Position numbers and translations under genes: made by a program. Shown here in pieces: positions 8,531 to 19,024 of a stretch of 53,877 bases of DNA. Within the stretch, counting starts at the first letter, position 1. Every line of letters starts with the position of its first letter. The stretch is from Gammaproteobacteria bacterium (GTDB taxonomy: Bacteria; Pseudomonadota; Gammaproteobacteria; PS1; Pseudothioglobaceae). The stretch lies in NCBI GenBank assembly GCA_008080915.1, contig VMDI01000041.1:1-53877 (forward strand). Direction: 5' to 3'. The notes under the pieces were generated by a model that did no database searches, was not told the DNA's origin, and saw nothing but the letters and a program-made list of their open reading frames with translations.

Positions 8531-10618
8531 ATGTCCAATTATAAACACATTATCTGGATTTTTATCTTTTTGTTGGGCGGTTGTTCTAAACCATGGAATA
8601 GTCCTTATCCTGCTGAAGAAAGGTTTAATAATACGGTTTATAGTTCTTTTGCAGATCGACCAAAACATTTAGATCCGGCAAGGTCATATTCCGCTAATGA
8701 GTGGATTTTTATCCAATCGGTTTATGAGACTCCACTCCAATATCATTATCTTAAGAGACCTTATGAATTAATCCCAGGAGTGCTTGAGGAAATGCCTCAA
8801 GTGGTTTATCTTTCATCAGATGGTTCCATTCTTGATAAATCTCAAAGAAGCGAGGCAAAATTTACGGAATATCGTTTAAAAATTAAACAGGGAATTCGTT
8901 ATCAGGACCACCCCGCTTTTGTTGAAGACAACTATAAGCTATCAGAGAAGCAATTAAATAATATCTCTGACTTAAGAGATTTTAAAAAGACAGATAGTCG
9001 TGAACTGACTGCCAATGATTTTGTATATCAGATAAAGCGTCTAGCAAATCCAAGACTTAGTTCACCTATATTTAGCTTGATGAGCGAATATATTGTTGGT
9101 CTCAATAAGTTAAATAAACAGTTAAAGGATGTTCCCAAAGATCTCCCATTAAATCTTAACAACTATGAATTAGAGGGCGCTAAAGCAACTTCTAGATATG
9201 ATTACACTATCAAAATAAATGGGATAAATGAGCAATTTATGTTCTGGCTTGCTATGCCATTTTTTGCGCCTGTGCCTTCAGAAGCTGATGTCTTTTATGC
9301 CCAAGATGGGTTAATTAAAAAAAATATCATTATGGATTGGTATCCAGTAGGCACTGGCCCCTATATGTTGACAGTTAACAATCCAAACAAAGAAATGATT
9401 CTAGATAGGAATCCAAATTTTCATGGAGAGCTATATCCAAATTCGGGAGAGGTGAGCGATGATAAGAACAACCTTCTTGTTGATTCTGGAAGAGAATTGC
9501 CATTTGTTGATCGTATTCATTTTATGCTTGAGAAGGAATCGACGCCATATTGGCAGAAATTTATACAAGGTTATTATGATCGATCAGGTATAGCTAGTGA
9601 TAATTTTGATCAGGCTATACAGGTTATTGGCAAAGGTCAAACTGAACTTTCAGATTATATGAAGGACAAGAATATCAGATTAATTACAAGTGATAGTACT
9701 AGCGTTTACTACACTGCATTTAATATGAGGGATTCGATAGTAGGTGGATATAGTGAAGAAAAACAGAAACTTAGACAAGCAATCTCTATAGCCATTAACG
9801 AAGAAGAATATATTTCCATTTTTAGAAATGGTAGAGGATCTCCTGCACACGGTCCCATCCCCCCAGGAATTTTTGGAAATAAAAATGATTTCAATCCTTA
9901 TGTCTATGAAATGATTGATGGAAGTGTAGTCAGAAAATCTATCGAGCAAGCAAATCAATTAATGAATGAAGCTGGCTATCCTGGAGGTATAGACACTTCA
10001 ACAGGTAAACCATTGGTACTTTATTTTGATACTACTGCAAGTAGTGCAGATGACCAGCCAAGGCTTGATTGGATTAGAAAACAATTCAAAAAAATTGGTA
10101 TTCAATTAGTGGTTAGACCAACCAATTACAATAGACTGCAAGAGAAAATGAGAAAGGGACAAATCCAGATATTTGAGTTAGGTTGGAATGCGGACTACCC
10201 AGATCCTGAAAACTTTCTTTTTCTATTGTATGGAAAGAATTCCAAGGTCGAATCAGGCGGTGAAAATGGATCGAACTATCAAAACAGTGAATTTGATCAA
10301 CTGTTTGATCAAATGAAGAATATGCCAAACACCTCTGAGCGTCAAAAGGTGATAGATCAGATGGTGGAAATCCTAAGGAAAGACTCACCTTGGATATGGG
10401 GTTTCATCCCTAAATCTTATGGGCTGTATCATGAATGGCTTCAGAATGCAAAACCTAATGCAATGGCAAGAAATACATTAAAGTACCTTAAAATTAATCC
10501 AGAATTAAGAGATGCCTATAGACAAAGAAATAATGAATTTGTTTGGTGGCCAATTCTCATTGTCATTGTTGGAATTTTCTTTGTAGTAAGAAGGTTAGCT
10601 GGACGCTCAGCTAAATGA
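8531..10618 (+). CDS. Peptide ABC-transporter-type extracellular solute-binding lipoprotein (SBP family 5) with C-terminal TM segment
   Basis: Lipobox [59 protein letters not shown]-terminal [24 protein letters not shown]. The track ORF starts at 8525; start ambiguous (8525 or 8531). Confidence 0.85.
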   Translation: MSNYKHIIWIFIFLLGGCSKPWNSPYPAEERFNNTVYSSFADRPKHLDPARSYSANEWIFIQSVYETPLQYHYLKRPYELIPGVLEEMPQVVYLSSDGSILDKSQRSEAKFTEYRLKIKQGIRYQDHPAFVEDNYKLSEKQLNNISDLRDFKKTDSRELTANDFVYQIKRLANPRLSSPIFSLMSEYIVGLNKLNKQLKDVPKDLPLNLNNYELEGAKATSRYDYTIKINGINEQFMFWLAMPFFAPVPSEADVFYAQDGLIKKNIIMDWYPVGTGPYMLTVNNPNKEMILDRNPNFHGELYPNSGEVSDDKNNLLVDSGRELPFVDRIHFMLEKESTPYWQKFIQGYYDRSGIASDNFDQAIQVIGKGQTELSDYMKDKNIRLITSDSTSVYYTAFNMRDSIVGGYSEEKQKLRQAISIAINEEEYISIFRNGRGSPAHGPIPPGIFGNKNDFNPYVYEMIDGSVVRKSIEQANQLMNEAGYPGGIDTSTGKPLVLYFDTTASSADDQPRLDWIRKQFKKIGIQLVVRPTNYNRLQEKMRKGQIQIFELGWNADYPDPENFLFLLYGKNSKVESGGENGSNYQNSEFDQLFDQMKNMPNTSERQKVIDQMVEILRKDSPWIWGFIPKSYGLYHEWLQNAKPNAMARNTLKYLKINPELRDAYRQRNNEFVWWPILIVIVGIFFVVRRLAGRSAK

Positions 10619-11232
10619 AAATTTTGGCATCTGTAATAGTTTTAACCTTTGTTGGTTTTTTAATAGGTTCAGAAGTGATAAATAATGTCGAACAACCCAA
10701 ATACGAAGTTCTAAGTCAAAAGAACAATATCGAAATTAGACAATATGAACCCAACCTAATTGCTGAAGTTAAAAAAGCTGGCAACCGAAAAGAAGCAATT
10801 AGTGCTGGATTTAAAGACCTGGCTGATTTTATTTTTGGTAATAATAAGTCCTCAGACAAAATTTCAATGACCGCGCCTGTTCAGCAGTCAGCTGGTGAAA
10901 GTATTTCAATGACAGCACCTGTTCAACAATTAAAACAGAATGATGAATGGTTAATTAGTTTTGTAATGCCATCCAAGTATCAAAAGAACAACTTACCCTT
11001 GCCCAATAATCCTAATGTAAAAATTATTGAAATTCCTTCTAAGAAATATGCAGCGATTGTTTTTTCAGGAACAAACTCTAATGAGAATGTATATAAACAC
11101 GAAAAGGAATTAGTGAAATTTATAAAAGAAAATTCACTGATTGCAATTGGTGTTTCAAAATATGCATTTTATAACCATCCATTAACTCTTCCATTTATGA
11201 GAAGAAATGAAGTGTTAATAGAAATTAAGTAA
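10615..11232 (+). CDS. SOUL family heme-binding protein
   Basis: YEVLSQKNNIEIRQYEPNLIAEV, ISMTAPVQQ repeats, C-terminal FYNHPLTLPFMRRNEVLIEI; ATGA overlap with upstream gene. Confidence 0.88.
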   Translation: MKILASVIVLTFVGFLIGSEVINNVEQPKYEVLSQKNNIEIRQYEPNLIAEVKKAGNRKEAISAGFKDLADFIFGNNKSSDKISMTAPVQQSAGESISMTAPVQQLKQNDEWLISFVMPSKYQKNNLPLPNNPNVKIIEIPSKKYAAIVFSGTNSNENVYKHEKELVKFIKENSLIAIGVSKYAFYNHPLTLPFMRRNEVLIEIK

Positions 11233-11697
11233 ATGCAGTACCGTATCTATTATTTTTTGGTGTTCATTCTCGTACTCTTAGATCTTGAGTCTAAGATTCT
11301 TATTCAGAGAATGATGACTCTTGGAGAATCTATACAACTTTTGCCTTTTCTTAATTTTACCTATGTACATAATTATGGAGTCGCATTCAGTTTTTTTGCA
11401 GACATGGGAGGATCACAGGTATTACCGCTTATCATCTTATCAATTTCTATAACTATTTATCTGGTTTATTTATTCTTTCAAACTCCAACCAATGAAGTCA
11501 AAAAACTTTTTAGTTTGACCTTTATCATTGCCGGCGCTCTGGGAAACATTATTGATCGGGTTTATTTAGGTTATGTAGTTGATTTTATTGATGTTTTTTA
11601 TGGGTCGTTCCATTGGCCAGTATTTAATCTTGCTGATAGTTTTATAACACTAGGAGCTATTGGTTATCTTTTATTTACCCTTAAAGAAGATGCCTGA
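11233..11697 (+). CDS. lspA: Lipoprotein signal peptidase
   Basis: HNYGVAFSF, AGALGNIIDRVYLGYVVDFIDVF and FNLADSFITLG motifs. Confidence 0.93.
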   Translation: MQYRIYYFLVFILVLLDLESKILIQRMMTLGESIQLLPFLNFTYVHNYGVAFSFFADMGGSQVLPLIILSISITIYLVYLFFQTPTNEVKKLFSLTFIIAGALGNIIDRVYLGYVVDFIDVFYGSFHWPVFNLADSFITLGAIGYLLFTLKEDA

Positions 11698-12670
11698 TTG
11701 TATAGTTATTGGAGGGGGAGTTATCGGTATGATGACTGCGAGAGAATTAACCCTCAAAGGCTTAGAGGTTACACTATTAGAAAAAGGCACTTGTGGCAAA
11801 GAGTCTTCTTGGGCTGGCGGAGGCATTATTAGTCCATTGTATCCCTGGGAATATTCCGATGAGGTCAACAGTTTTTCATTTGCATCACAAGAGGTATATG
11901 AAGGTCTATGTCATGAGTTGCTGGATTCAACTGGAATTGACCCAGAGTTTTATCGATGCGGTCTATTAATGCTTGATCAATTTGAGCAAGATAATGCTAA
12001 AACTTGGCTAAAGAAGTATCAAGTTTCATATCAAGATATAGATGATAAAGCTTTATTTGAAAATATTGCTCAGATAAGAAATCCTCGATTAGTTAAAGCA
12101 TTAAAAAAAGATATTGAAATTCGGGGTGTGAAAGTCATAGAGAATGCCAATGTCAGTGATTTACTTATAGATGCTGATGCAATAAAGGGCGTTAAATACA
12201 ATGAAGTAAGTTTGCATTCTGAAAATGTGGTTCTTTCTGCAGGAGCATGGAGCGGTGAATTTGCACAAACCCCAAAAGAAGTTTTCCCGATGAAGGGACA
12301 AATGATTGTAATTCAAGCTAAACCAAAAGAGGTAGAACATATTATCCTAGGTGAAGGTAGATATATCATTCCAAGACTAGATGGAAATGTTGTGGTGGGT
12401 TCAACAATGCAAGAGGTAGGTTTTGATCGTTCTACTGAAGATATTATTCGCGATGAGTTGTATGATTTTGCAATCAAGTATCAACCTCAACTCAGTAAGT
12501 ATCCAGTCAAATACCATTGGTCAGGATTTAGGCCAGCAACAAGAGATAATGAGGTCATTGTTCAGAAAAGCGATGAAATTGAAGGTCTATACTTTAATAC
12601 CGGTCATTTTAGAAATGGACTAAATATGGCCCCAGCGTGCGCAAAAAAAATTGCTAATTTAATTCAATGA
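11690..12670 (+). CDS. thiO: FAD-dependent oxidoreductase, glycine oxidase ThiO-like
   Basis: MPDCIVIGGGVIGMMTARELTLKG, ESSWAGGGIISPLYPW, HFRNGLNMAPACA; start at 11690 overlaps the lspA end. Confidence 0.8.
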   Translation: MPDCIVIGGGVIGMMTARELTLKGLEVTLLEKGTCGKESSWAGGGIISPLYPWEYSDEVNSFSFASQEVYEGLCHELLDSTGIDPEFYRCGLLMLDQFEQDNAKTWLKKYQVSYQDIDDKALFENIAQIRNPRLVKALKKDIEIRGVKVIENANVSDLLIDADAIKGVKYNEVSLHSENVVLSAGAWSGEFAQTPKEVFPMKGQMIVIQAKPKEVEHIILGEGRYIIPRLDGNVVVGSTMQEVGFDRSTEDIIRDELYDFAIKYQPQLSKYPVKYHWSGFRPATRDNEVIVQKSDEIEGLYFNTGHFRNGLNMAPACAKKIANLIQ

Positions 12671-13218
12671 AATTTTATCTCTTAATCGCATTTTTATTAA
12701 GCTTAAATAGTCAAGCAAAGTTATTTAAGATTTCTGAGAGTGGAGAGCTTCTCAAGGAAAACTCAAAAGAGTGGTCATGCGTTCTTGATCAATCTACTAA
12801 TTTAATATGGGAGGTTAAATCAAATTTACCAGGATTGAGATTTAAGGATAACACTTACACTTGGTTTGATCAAAAAACAGGTGTTGAAAATGGTGAATTT
12901 TCAAAGAATTGCAATTGGCAAGACTCTTGTAATTCAAAGAAATATATAGCTAAACTCAAAGAAAGGAATGTTTGTAACCAGAATAATTGGAGACTGCCTA
13001 CAGAGAAAGAGCTTAACTCATTAATCATTTATGGAGATGATGAACCACTCATTAATTCTAGATTTTTCCCTAATACCAAAAAAGGACATTATTGGTCATC
13101 AACCTCGTTTTTAGAAAAACCGAATTTAGCAATTGATGTGCCTTTTTTTTATGGAGGAAGTCGTGGCAGCGATAAATCTTTTGATAGTTTTCTAAGAGCT
13201 GTGAGTGATGCAAATTAG
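12667..13218 (+). CDS. DUF1566/Lcl-domain secreted protein
   Basis: Signal peptide; VLDQSTNLIWEVK...NWRLPTEKELNSL...HYWSSTS pattern. Confidence 0.75.
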   Translation: MKFYLLIAFLLSLNSQAKLFKISESGELLKENSKEWSCVLDQSTNLIWEVKSNLPGLRFKDNTYTWFDQKTGVENGEFSKNCNWQDSCNSKKYIAKLKERNVCNQNNWRLPTEKELNSLIIYGDDEPLINSRFFPNTKKGHYWSSTSFLEKPNLAIDVPFFYGGSRGSDKSFDSFLRAVSDAN

Positions 13219-14911
13219 AGACATTAACGAGCACCTGCTTGACTCCTATTCTGATGATATTCCATCCTTTATCAAAAGAATACTTGCGGCAAGAAATGTT
13301 AGCGAAACTCGTTTAGATTTAACTTTATCCAAATTGCTTCACCCAAAATTTACAGATTTGGAAAAAGCCATCTTGCTTTTAGAAGATTGCTTAATTAATG
13401 ATAAAAAAATTCTCATTGTTGGTGACTTTGACTGTGATGGAGCTACAGCAAGTGCAGTTGCAATGAAATCATTAAGAATGATGGGGTGTAAATTTGTTGA
13501 TTTTTTAGTTCCCAATCGTTTTGAACATGGATACGGTTTAAGTAAAGAGATAGTTAAGTTGGCAAAAGAAGAAAAAGAACCTGACTTAATTATTACTGTT
13601 GACAACGGTATAGCAAGTAATGAAGGAGTAGAGTTTGCAAAATCTTTGGATATTTCAGTAATCATTACTGACCATCACCTTCCACCAGATGATCTTCCTA
13701 AGGCTGATGCAATCATTAATCCAAATCTTAAAGACTGTGATTTTGATTCAAAAAATCTGGCTGGCGTAGGAGTTAGTTTCTATCTGTTTTCTGCCTTAAG
13801 AACCCATTTAATTAATCAAAATTATTTTGAAAAAAACAATATTGAAGTACCTGATTTAAGAAATCTTCTGGATTTGGTTGCATTAGGCACTATTGCTGAT
13901 GTTGTAAAACTTGATCAGAATAATCGAATATTGATTTCAGAAGGATTAAAGAATATTAGGCAGAATAACTGCTCTCCTGGAATAAAAGCGCTTATCGAAA
14001 TTTCAAATAGAAAACAAGCAGAACTAACTGCTCAAGATATTGGTTTTTCAATTGCTCCAAAATTAAATGCTGCGGGAAGGTTAAGTGATATATCAATTGG
14101 CATTAAATGTTTAATGACCCATGATTTGGGGTCGGCAAGAAGATTTGCAAGTGAATTAGAGTCTTACAATAAAAAAAGGCGTGAAACTCAAGATCAAATG
14201 CAAAATGAAGCGTTACAAATAGTAGAAAAATTTGAAGGTGATGAGCATTTTGCAGTTTGTCTTTACGAACCAAATTGGCATGAAGGAATCGTTGGAATTG
14301 TAGCTGGAAAAATTAAGGAAAAATTACAATGTCCTGTTGCTGTATTTGCCAAGGCACAAGATAATTTAAAAGGCTCGATTAGATCAATTCCCAGTGTCCA
14401 TATCAAAGATTTACTAGATCTGATTGATCAAAAAAATCCTGGAGTGATTGATAAATTTGGTGGACATGCAATGGCTGCAGGATTAACCATCAAGGAAGAG
14501 AATTTTGAAAAATTTCAAGAACTTTTTGCAAGTTTTATTCAAAGTCATTTAGATAATAAAAAACCTGCTGTTGAGCTTATGACAGATGGCGATTTAGAAG
14601 AGTATGAAATGAGCTTATCAAATGCATTACTTCTAGAATCTTATGCACCTTGGGGTCAGGGCTTTGAAGAACCTATTTTCAAGGGTTTATTTGAAATTCT
14701 TGACCAAAAGATAGTTGGTGAGAAACATTTAAAATGTAGTTTGAGACTTAAAGGTGGCAGTTTAGTATTCCAATCAATTGCATTCTTTCAAAATAGGTGC
14801 AGTACTAAATTTGCTGAAATTGCTTATAAATTGTCAATAAATCGCTTCAGAGGACAAAAAGAATTGCAGCTTATGATTGAGCAAATTCAGCCACTCGAGA
14901 AGGTAAAATAG
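13208..14911 (+). CDS. recJ: Single-stranded-DNA-specific exonuclease RecJ
   Basis: VGDFDCDGATASAVA, ITVDNGIASNEGV, ITDHHLPPDDLPKADAIINP, APKLNAAGRL, GGHAMAAGLTI. Confidence 0.95.
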   Translation: MQIRDINEHLLDSYSDDIPSFIKRILAARNVSETRLDLTLSKLLHPKFTDLEKAILLLEDCLINDKKILIVGDFDCDGATASAVAMKSLRMMGCKFVDFLVPNRFEHGYGLSKEIVKLAKEEKEPDLIITVDNGIASNEGVEFAKSLDISVIITDHHLPPDDLPKADAIINPNLKDCDFDSKNLAGVGVSFYLFSALRTHLINQNYFEKNNIEVPDLRNLLDLVALGTIADVVKLDQNNRILISEGLKNIRQNNCSPGIKALIEISNRKQAELTAQDIGFSIAPKLNAAGRLSDISIGIKCLMTHDLGSARRFASELESYNKKRRETQDQMQNEALQIVEKFEGDEHFAVCLYEPNWHEGIVGIVAGKIKEKLQCPVAVFAKAQDNLKGSIRSIPSVHIKDLLDLIDQKNPGVIDKFGGHAMAAGLTIKEENFEKFQELFASFIQSHLDNKKPAVELMTDGDLEEYEMSLSNALLLESYAPWGQGFEEPIFKGLFEILDQKIVGEKHLKCSLRLKGGSLVFQSIAFFQNRCSTKFAEIAYKLSINRFRGQKELQLMIEQIQPLEKVK

Positions 14912-14936
14912 CACTTTTTTATTTTTTTAAACAATA

Positions 14937-16829
14937 GTGATAGAGATTACTTTACCCGACGGATCGATTAGAGAATTTGATAATCCAGTAACAGTTATGG
15001 ATGTTGCTAAATCAATTGGTTCAGGTCTTGCTAAAGCCACTTTAGCTGGTGAGGTTGATGGAAAGCTGGTAGACGCATCTCATGAAATCAATACAAATGC
15101 ATCACTTTCTATAGTTACCGATAAAGATGAAAAGGGCTTAGAGATTATTAGACACTCTACTGCACATTTAATGGCTCAAGCAACACAAATGCTTTACCCA
15201 GAAGCTCAAGTTACAATTGGACCTGTCATTGACGATGGCTTTTATTATGACTTCTCGTACAAAGATGGATTTACAGAATCTGATCTAGAAAAAATAGAAA
15301 AAAATATGTCGAAATTGGTTTCACAAAATTTAGCTGTGAAGCGTTTTGAGTTGTCAAGAGATGATGCAGTTGATTTCTTTAAGAATAAAGGTGAGTTTTA
15401 TAAAGCTGAAATAATAGAGTCTATTCCTCAAGATGAAATTCTTTCATTGTATGAACAAGGTGATTTTGTTGATCTTTGTAGAGGTCCACATGTGCCTTCC
15501 ACTGGAAAACTAAAAGCTTTCAAATTAATGAAATTAGCTGGCGCATATTGGCGCGGTGATAGCAATAATGAAATGCTACAGAGGGTATATGGAACTGCAT
15601 GGAGTAATAAACAGGATTTAGAAGAATATATTCATAGATTAGAGGAAGCTGAGAAAAGAGATCATAGAAAAATTGGAAAAAAACAAAACTTGTTTCATGT
15701 GCAAGAAGAGGCTCCAGGAATGGTGTTTTGGCATGAAAAGGGCTGGACTCTTTACCAAATTGTTGAACAATATATGAGATCTATTTTTAGATCAAATGAT
15801 TACAAAGAAGTTCATACGCCTCAGTTAATAGATAGATCACTTTGGGAAAAGTCAGGCCATTGGGATAAATTTGGTGATGCAATGTTCACAACTAATAGTG
15901 AGAACAGAGACTATGCCATTAAGCCTATGAATTGTCCTGCGCATATTCAAATATATAAACAAGGCCTTAAGTCTTATAGAGATTTACCAATTAGGCTTGC
16001 AGAATTTGGCTCATGCCATAGAAATGAACCTTCAGGTACTTTACATGGAATTATGCGCGTCAGAAACTTTACTCAAGACGATGGGCATATTTTTTGCACT
16101 GATGAGCAAGTTCAATCTGAGGTATCGAATTTTATTGACCTAACCTATGATGTATACAAACACTTCGGTTTTGAAAATGTAGACATTAAGCTTTCCACTA
16201 GACCTGAAAAAAGAGTGGGTTCAGATGAGGTTTGGGATAGAGCAGAAAAAGCCCTCCAAGAGGCATTGGATAACAAAGGCATCCAGTGGGAACTCCAAGA
16301 AGGGGAAGGTGCCTTTTATGGACCAAAAATAGAATTTGTTCTTCGGGATTGTTTAAATAGAGAGTGGCAATGTGGAACTCTTCAAGTGGATTTTTCAATG
16401 CCTGAAAGACTTGAAGCTACCTATGTCGATGAAGAAGGCAATAAAAGAACACCTGTAATGCTTCATAGGGCTATTGTTGGTTCTTTAGAGCGATTTGTAG
16501 GCATATTAATTGAACACTATGAAGGTGCATTTCCATCATGGCTGGCTCCAATCCAAGGCATTATTTTAAATATTTCTGAAAAGCACCTTGAGTATGTCAA
16601 AAGAGTTGAAAAAGACTTAAAAGATAAGGGTTTAAGAATTATTTCGGACTTGCGTAATGAGAAGATAGGCTTTAAAATACGCGAGCATTCAATGCAACGC
16701 TATCCATTTATTCTGGTTGTTGGTGATCGGGAAATGGAATCCGATCAAATTTCAGTGAGAAGAAGAGGCGGAGAAGACGTAGGTTCTATGTCTGTTGATG
16801 CGTTTATAGAATTAATTAATAAGGAGTAA
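14937..16829 (+). CDS. thrS: Threonyl-tRNA synthetase
   Basis: TGS domain, [94 protein letters not shown] start. Confidence 0.97.
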   Translation: MIEITLPDGSIREFDNPVTVMDVAKSIGSGLAKATLAGEVDGKLVDASHEINTNASLSIVTDKDEKGLEIIRHSTAHLMAQATQMLYPEAQVTIGPVIDDGFYYDFSYKDGFTESDLEKIEKNMSKLVSQNLAVKRFELSRDDAVDFFKNKGEFYKAEIIESIPQDEILSLYEQGDFVDLCRGPHVPSTGKLKAFKLMKLAGAYWRGDSNNEMLQRVYGTAWSNKQDLEEYIHRLEEAEKRDHRKIGKKQNLFHVQEEAPGMVFWHEKGWTLYQIVEQYMRSIFRSNDYKEVHTPQLIDRSLWEKSGHWDKFGDAMFTTNSENRDYAIKPMNCPAHIQIYKQGLKSYRDLPIRLAEFGSCHRNEPSGTLHGIMRVRNFTQDDGHIFCTDEQVQSEVSNFIDLTYDVYKHFGFENVDIKLSTRPEKRVGSDEVWDRAEKALQEALDNKGIQWELQEGEGAFYGPKIEFVLRDCLNREWQCGTLQVDFSMPERLEATYVDEEGNKRTPVMLHRAIVGSLERFVGILIEHYEGAFPSWLAPIQGIILNISEKHLEYVKRVEKDLKDKGLRIISDLRNEKIGFKIREHSMQRYPFILVVGDREMESDQISVRRRGGEDVGSMSVDAFIELINKE

Positions 16830-16831
16830 AT

Positions 16832-17350
16832 ATTAAAAAAACCAAAACAAGAGTGAATCAAGAAATATTCGCTAATACTGTCAGAGTTATTGGAAACAAT
16901 GGTGAGCAATTAGGAGTATTTACGATTGAAAAGGCTCTTGGAGTTGCTGAAGAAGCATCTTTAGATTTAGTTGAAATTTCACCAAATGCTGAACCTCCTG
17001 TTTGTAAAGTCATGGACTTTGGTAAATATCAGTATGAACAGAAAAAACAACTCAGTGATGCAAAGAAAAAGCAAAAGAAAACAACTGTCAAAATGATTAA
17101 GTATCGTCCAAGTACTGAAGAAGGCGATTATCAGATTAAATTTAGAAACTTGACTAAGTTTCTTGATAATGGTGATAAAGTCAAAGTTGTTATTTGGTTT
17201 AGAGGAAGAGAAATGCAGCATCGTGAATTAGGAATGGAGATGCTGGAAAGAATTGAAAAAGATACTGAAGAATTTGCTACTGTTGAACAGAAAGCAAAAT
17301 TAGAGGGTCGTCAGCTTGGCATGATGCTGGCACCTAAATCAAGAAAATAG
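16832..17350 (+). CDS. infC: Translation initiation factor IF-3, probable AUU start
   Basis: Upstream in-frame ATT at 16832 preceded by AAGGAG (16821-16826) gives MKKTKTRVNQE...; the track's GTG at 16853 is internal and lacks a placed SD. Confidence 0.92.
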   Translation: MKKTKTRVNQEIFANTVRVIGNNGEQLGVFTIEKALGVAEEASLDLVEISPNAEPPVCKVMDFGKYQYEQKKQLSDAKKKQKKTTVKMIKYRPSTEEGDYQIKFRNLTKFLDNGDKVKVVIWFRGREMQHRELGMEMLERIEKDTEEFATVEQKAKLEGRQLGMMLAPKSRK

Positions 17351-17384
17351 AGAATATCTCTATTTAATAAAACTCGAATGAGTT
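17346..17384 (+). promoter_or_regulatory. Two tandem hairpins in the infC-rpmI leader (candidate L20 control region)
   Basis: AATAGAG-aatat-CTCTATT (17346-17364) and AACTC-gaat-GAGTT (17371-17384), just upstream of the rpmI SD. Confidence 0.4.
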
Positions 17385-17401
17385 AATAAAAGGAGTAAAT
17401 G

Positions 17402-17599
17402 ATGCCGAAGTTAAAAACAAATAGAGGTGCTGCAAAGCGCTTCAAAAAAACCGCCAGTGGCGGATATAAATGTAAACAGTCACATCTTCGCCATATTTTG
17501 ACGAAGAAAAGTACTTCTAGAAAAAGAAGCTTACGTGCACCTGATACCGTTGAGAAAGTAGATGTTCCAATGGTCAAAAGAATGTTGCCATATAGTTAA
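17402..17599 (+). CDS. rpmI: 50S ribosomal protein L35
   Basis: [37 protein letters not shown]. Confidence 0.95.
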   Translation: MPKLKTNRGAAKRFKKTASGGYKCKQSHLRHILTKKSTSRKRSLRAPDTVEKVDVPMVKRMLPYS

Positions 17600-17617
17600 T
17601 TTTTTAAGGAGTAAATC

Positions 17618-17962
17618 ATGGCTAGAGTATCAAGAGGCGTTCAAGCCCACGCAAAACATAAAAAAATTCTAAAGAAAGCTAAAGGCTATTATGGTGCACG
17701 TTCAAAAGTTTTCCGTGTTGCCAAACAGGCTGTTATTAAAGCAGGTCAATATGCTTATCGTGATAGAAGGCAAAGAAGAAGACAATTCAGAAGATTATGG
17801 ATTGTAAGAATTAATGCTGAAGCAAGAAATAACGGCCTAAGCTATTCACAGTTAATCAATGGATTGAAAAAAGCAAATATTGAAATTGACAGAAAAGTTT
17901 TGTCAGATATCGCAATATTTGACAAACCAGCATTTGCAAAGATTGCTGAGCAAGCGAAAGCA

Positions 17963-17974
<12 letters not shown>
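17618..17974 (+). CDS. rplT: 50S ribosomal protein L20
   Basis: [62 protein letters not shown]. Confidence 0.97.
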
Positions 17975-19023
<1,049 letters not shown>

Positions 19024-19024
19024 T

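Noticed and set aside
8501-8668. N-terminal extension of FabI in the track ([13 protein letters not shown]...)
   Set aside because: FabI proteins start at MGFLxGKR; the extension overlaps the divergent SBP gene and the SD precedes 8500.
9680-9958. Antisense ORFs in the track (e.g. 3006..3260, 6520..6720, 9680..9958, 10113..10388, 13339..13665, 38301..38651)
   Set aside because: Each lies opposite a well-supported gene and shows no family motif or SD; expected by chance.
10864-10928. Repeated ISMTAPVQQ in the SOUL protein as a duplication of interest
   Set aside because: Two MTAPV segments are a common feature of SOUL-family proteins.
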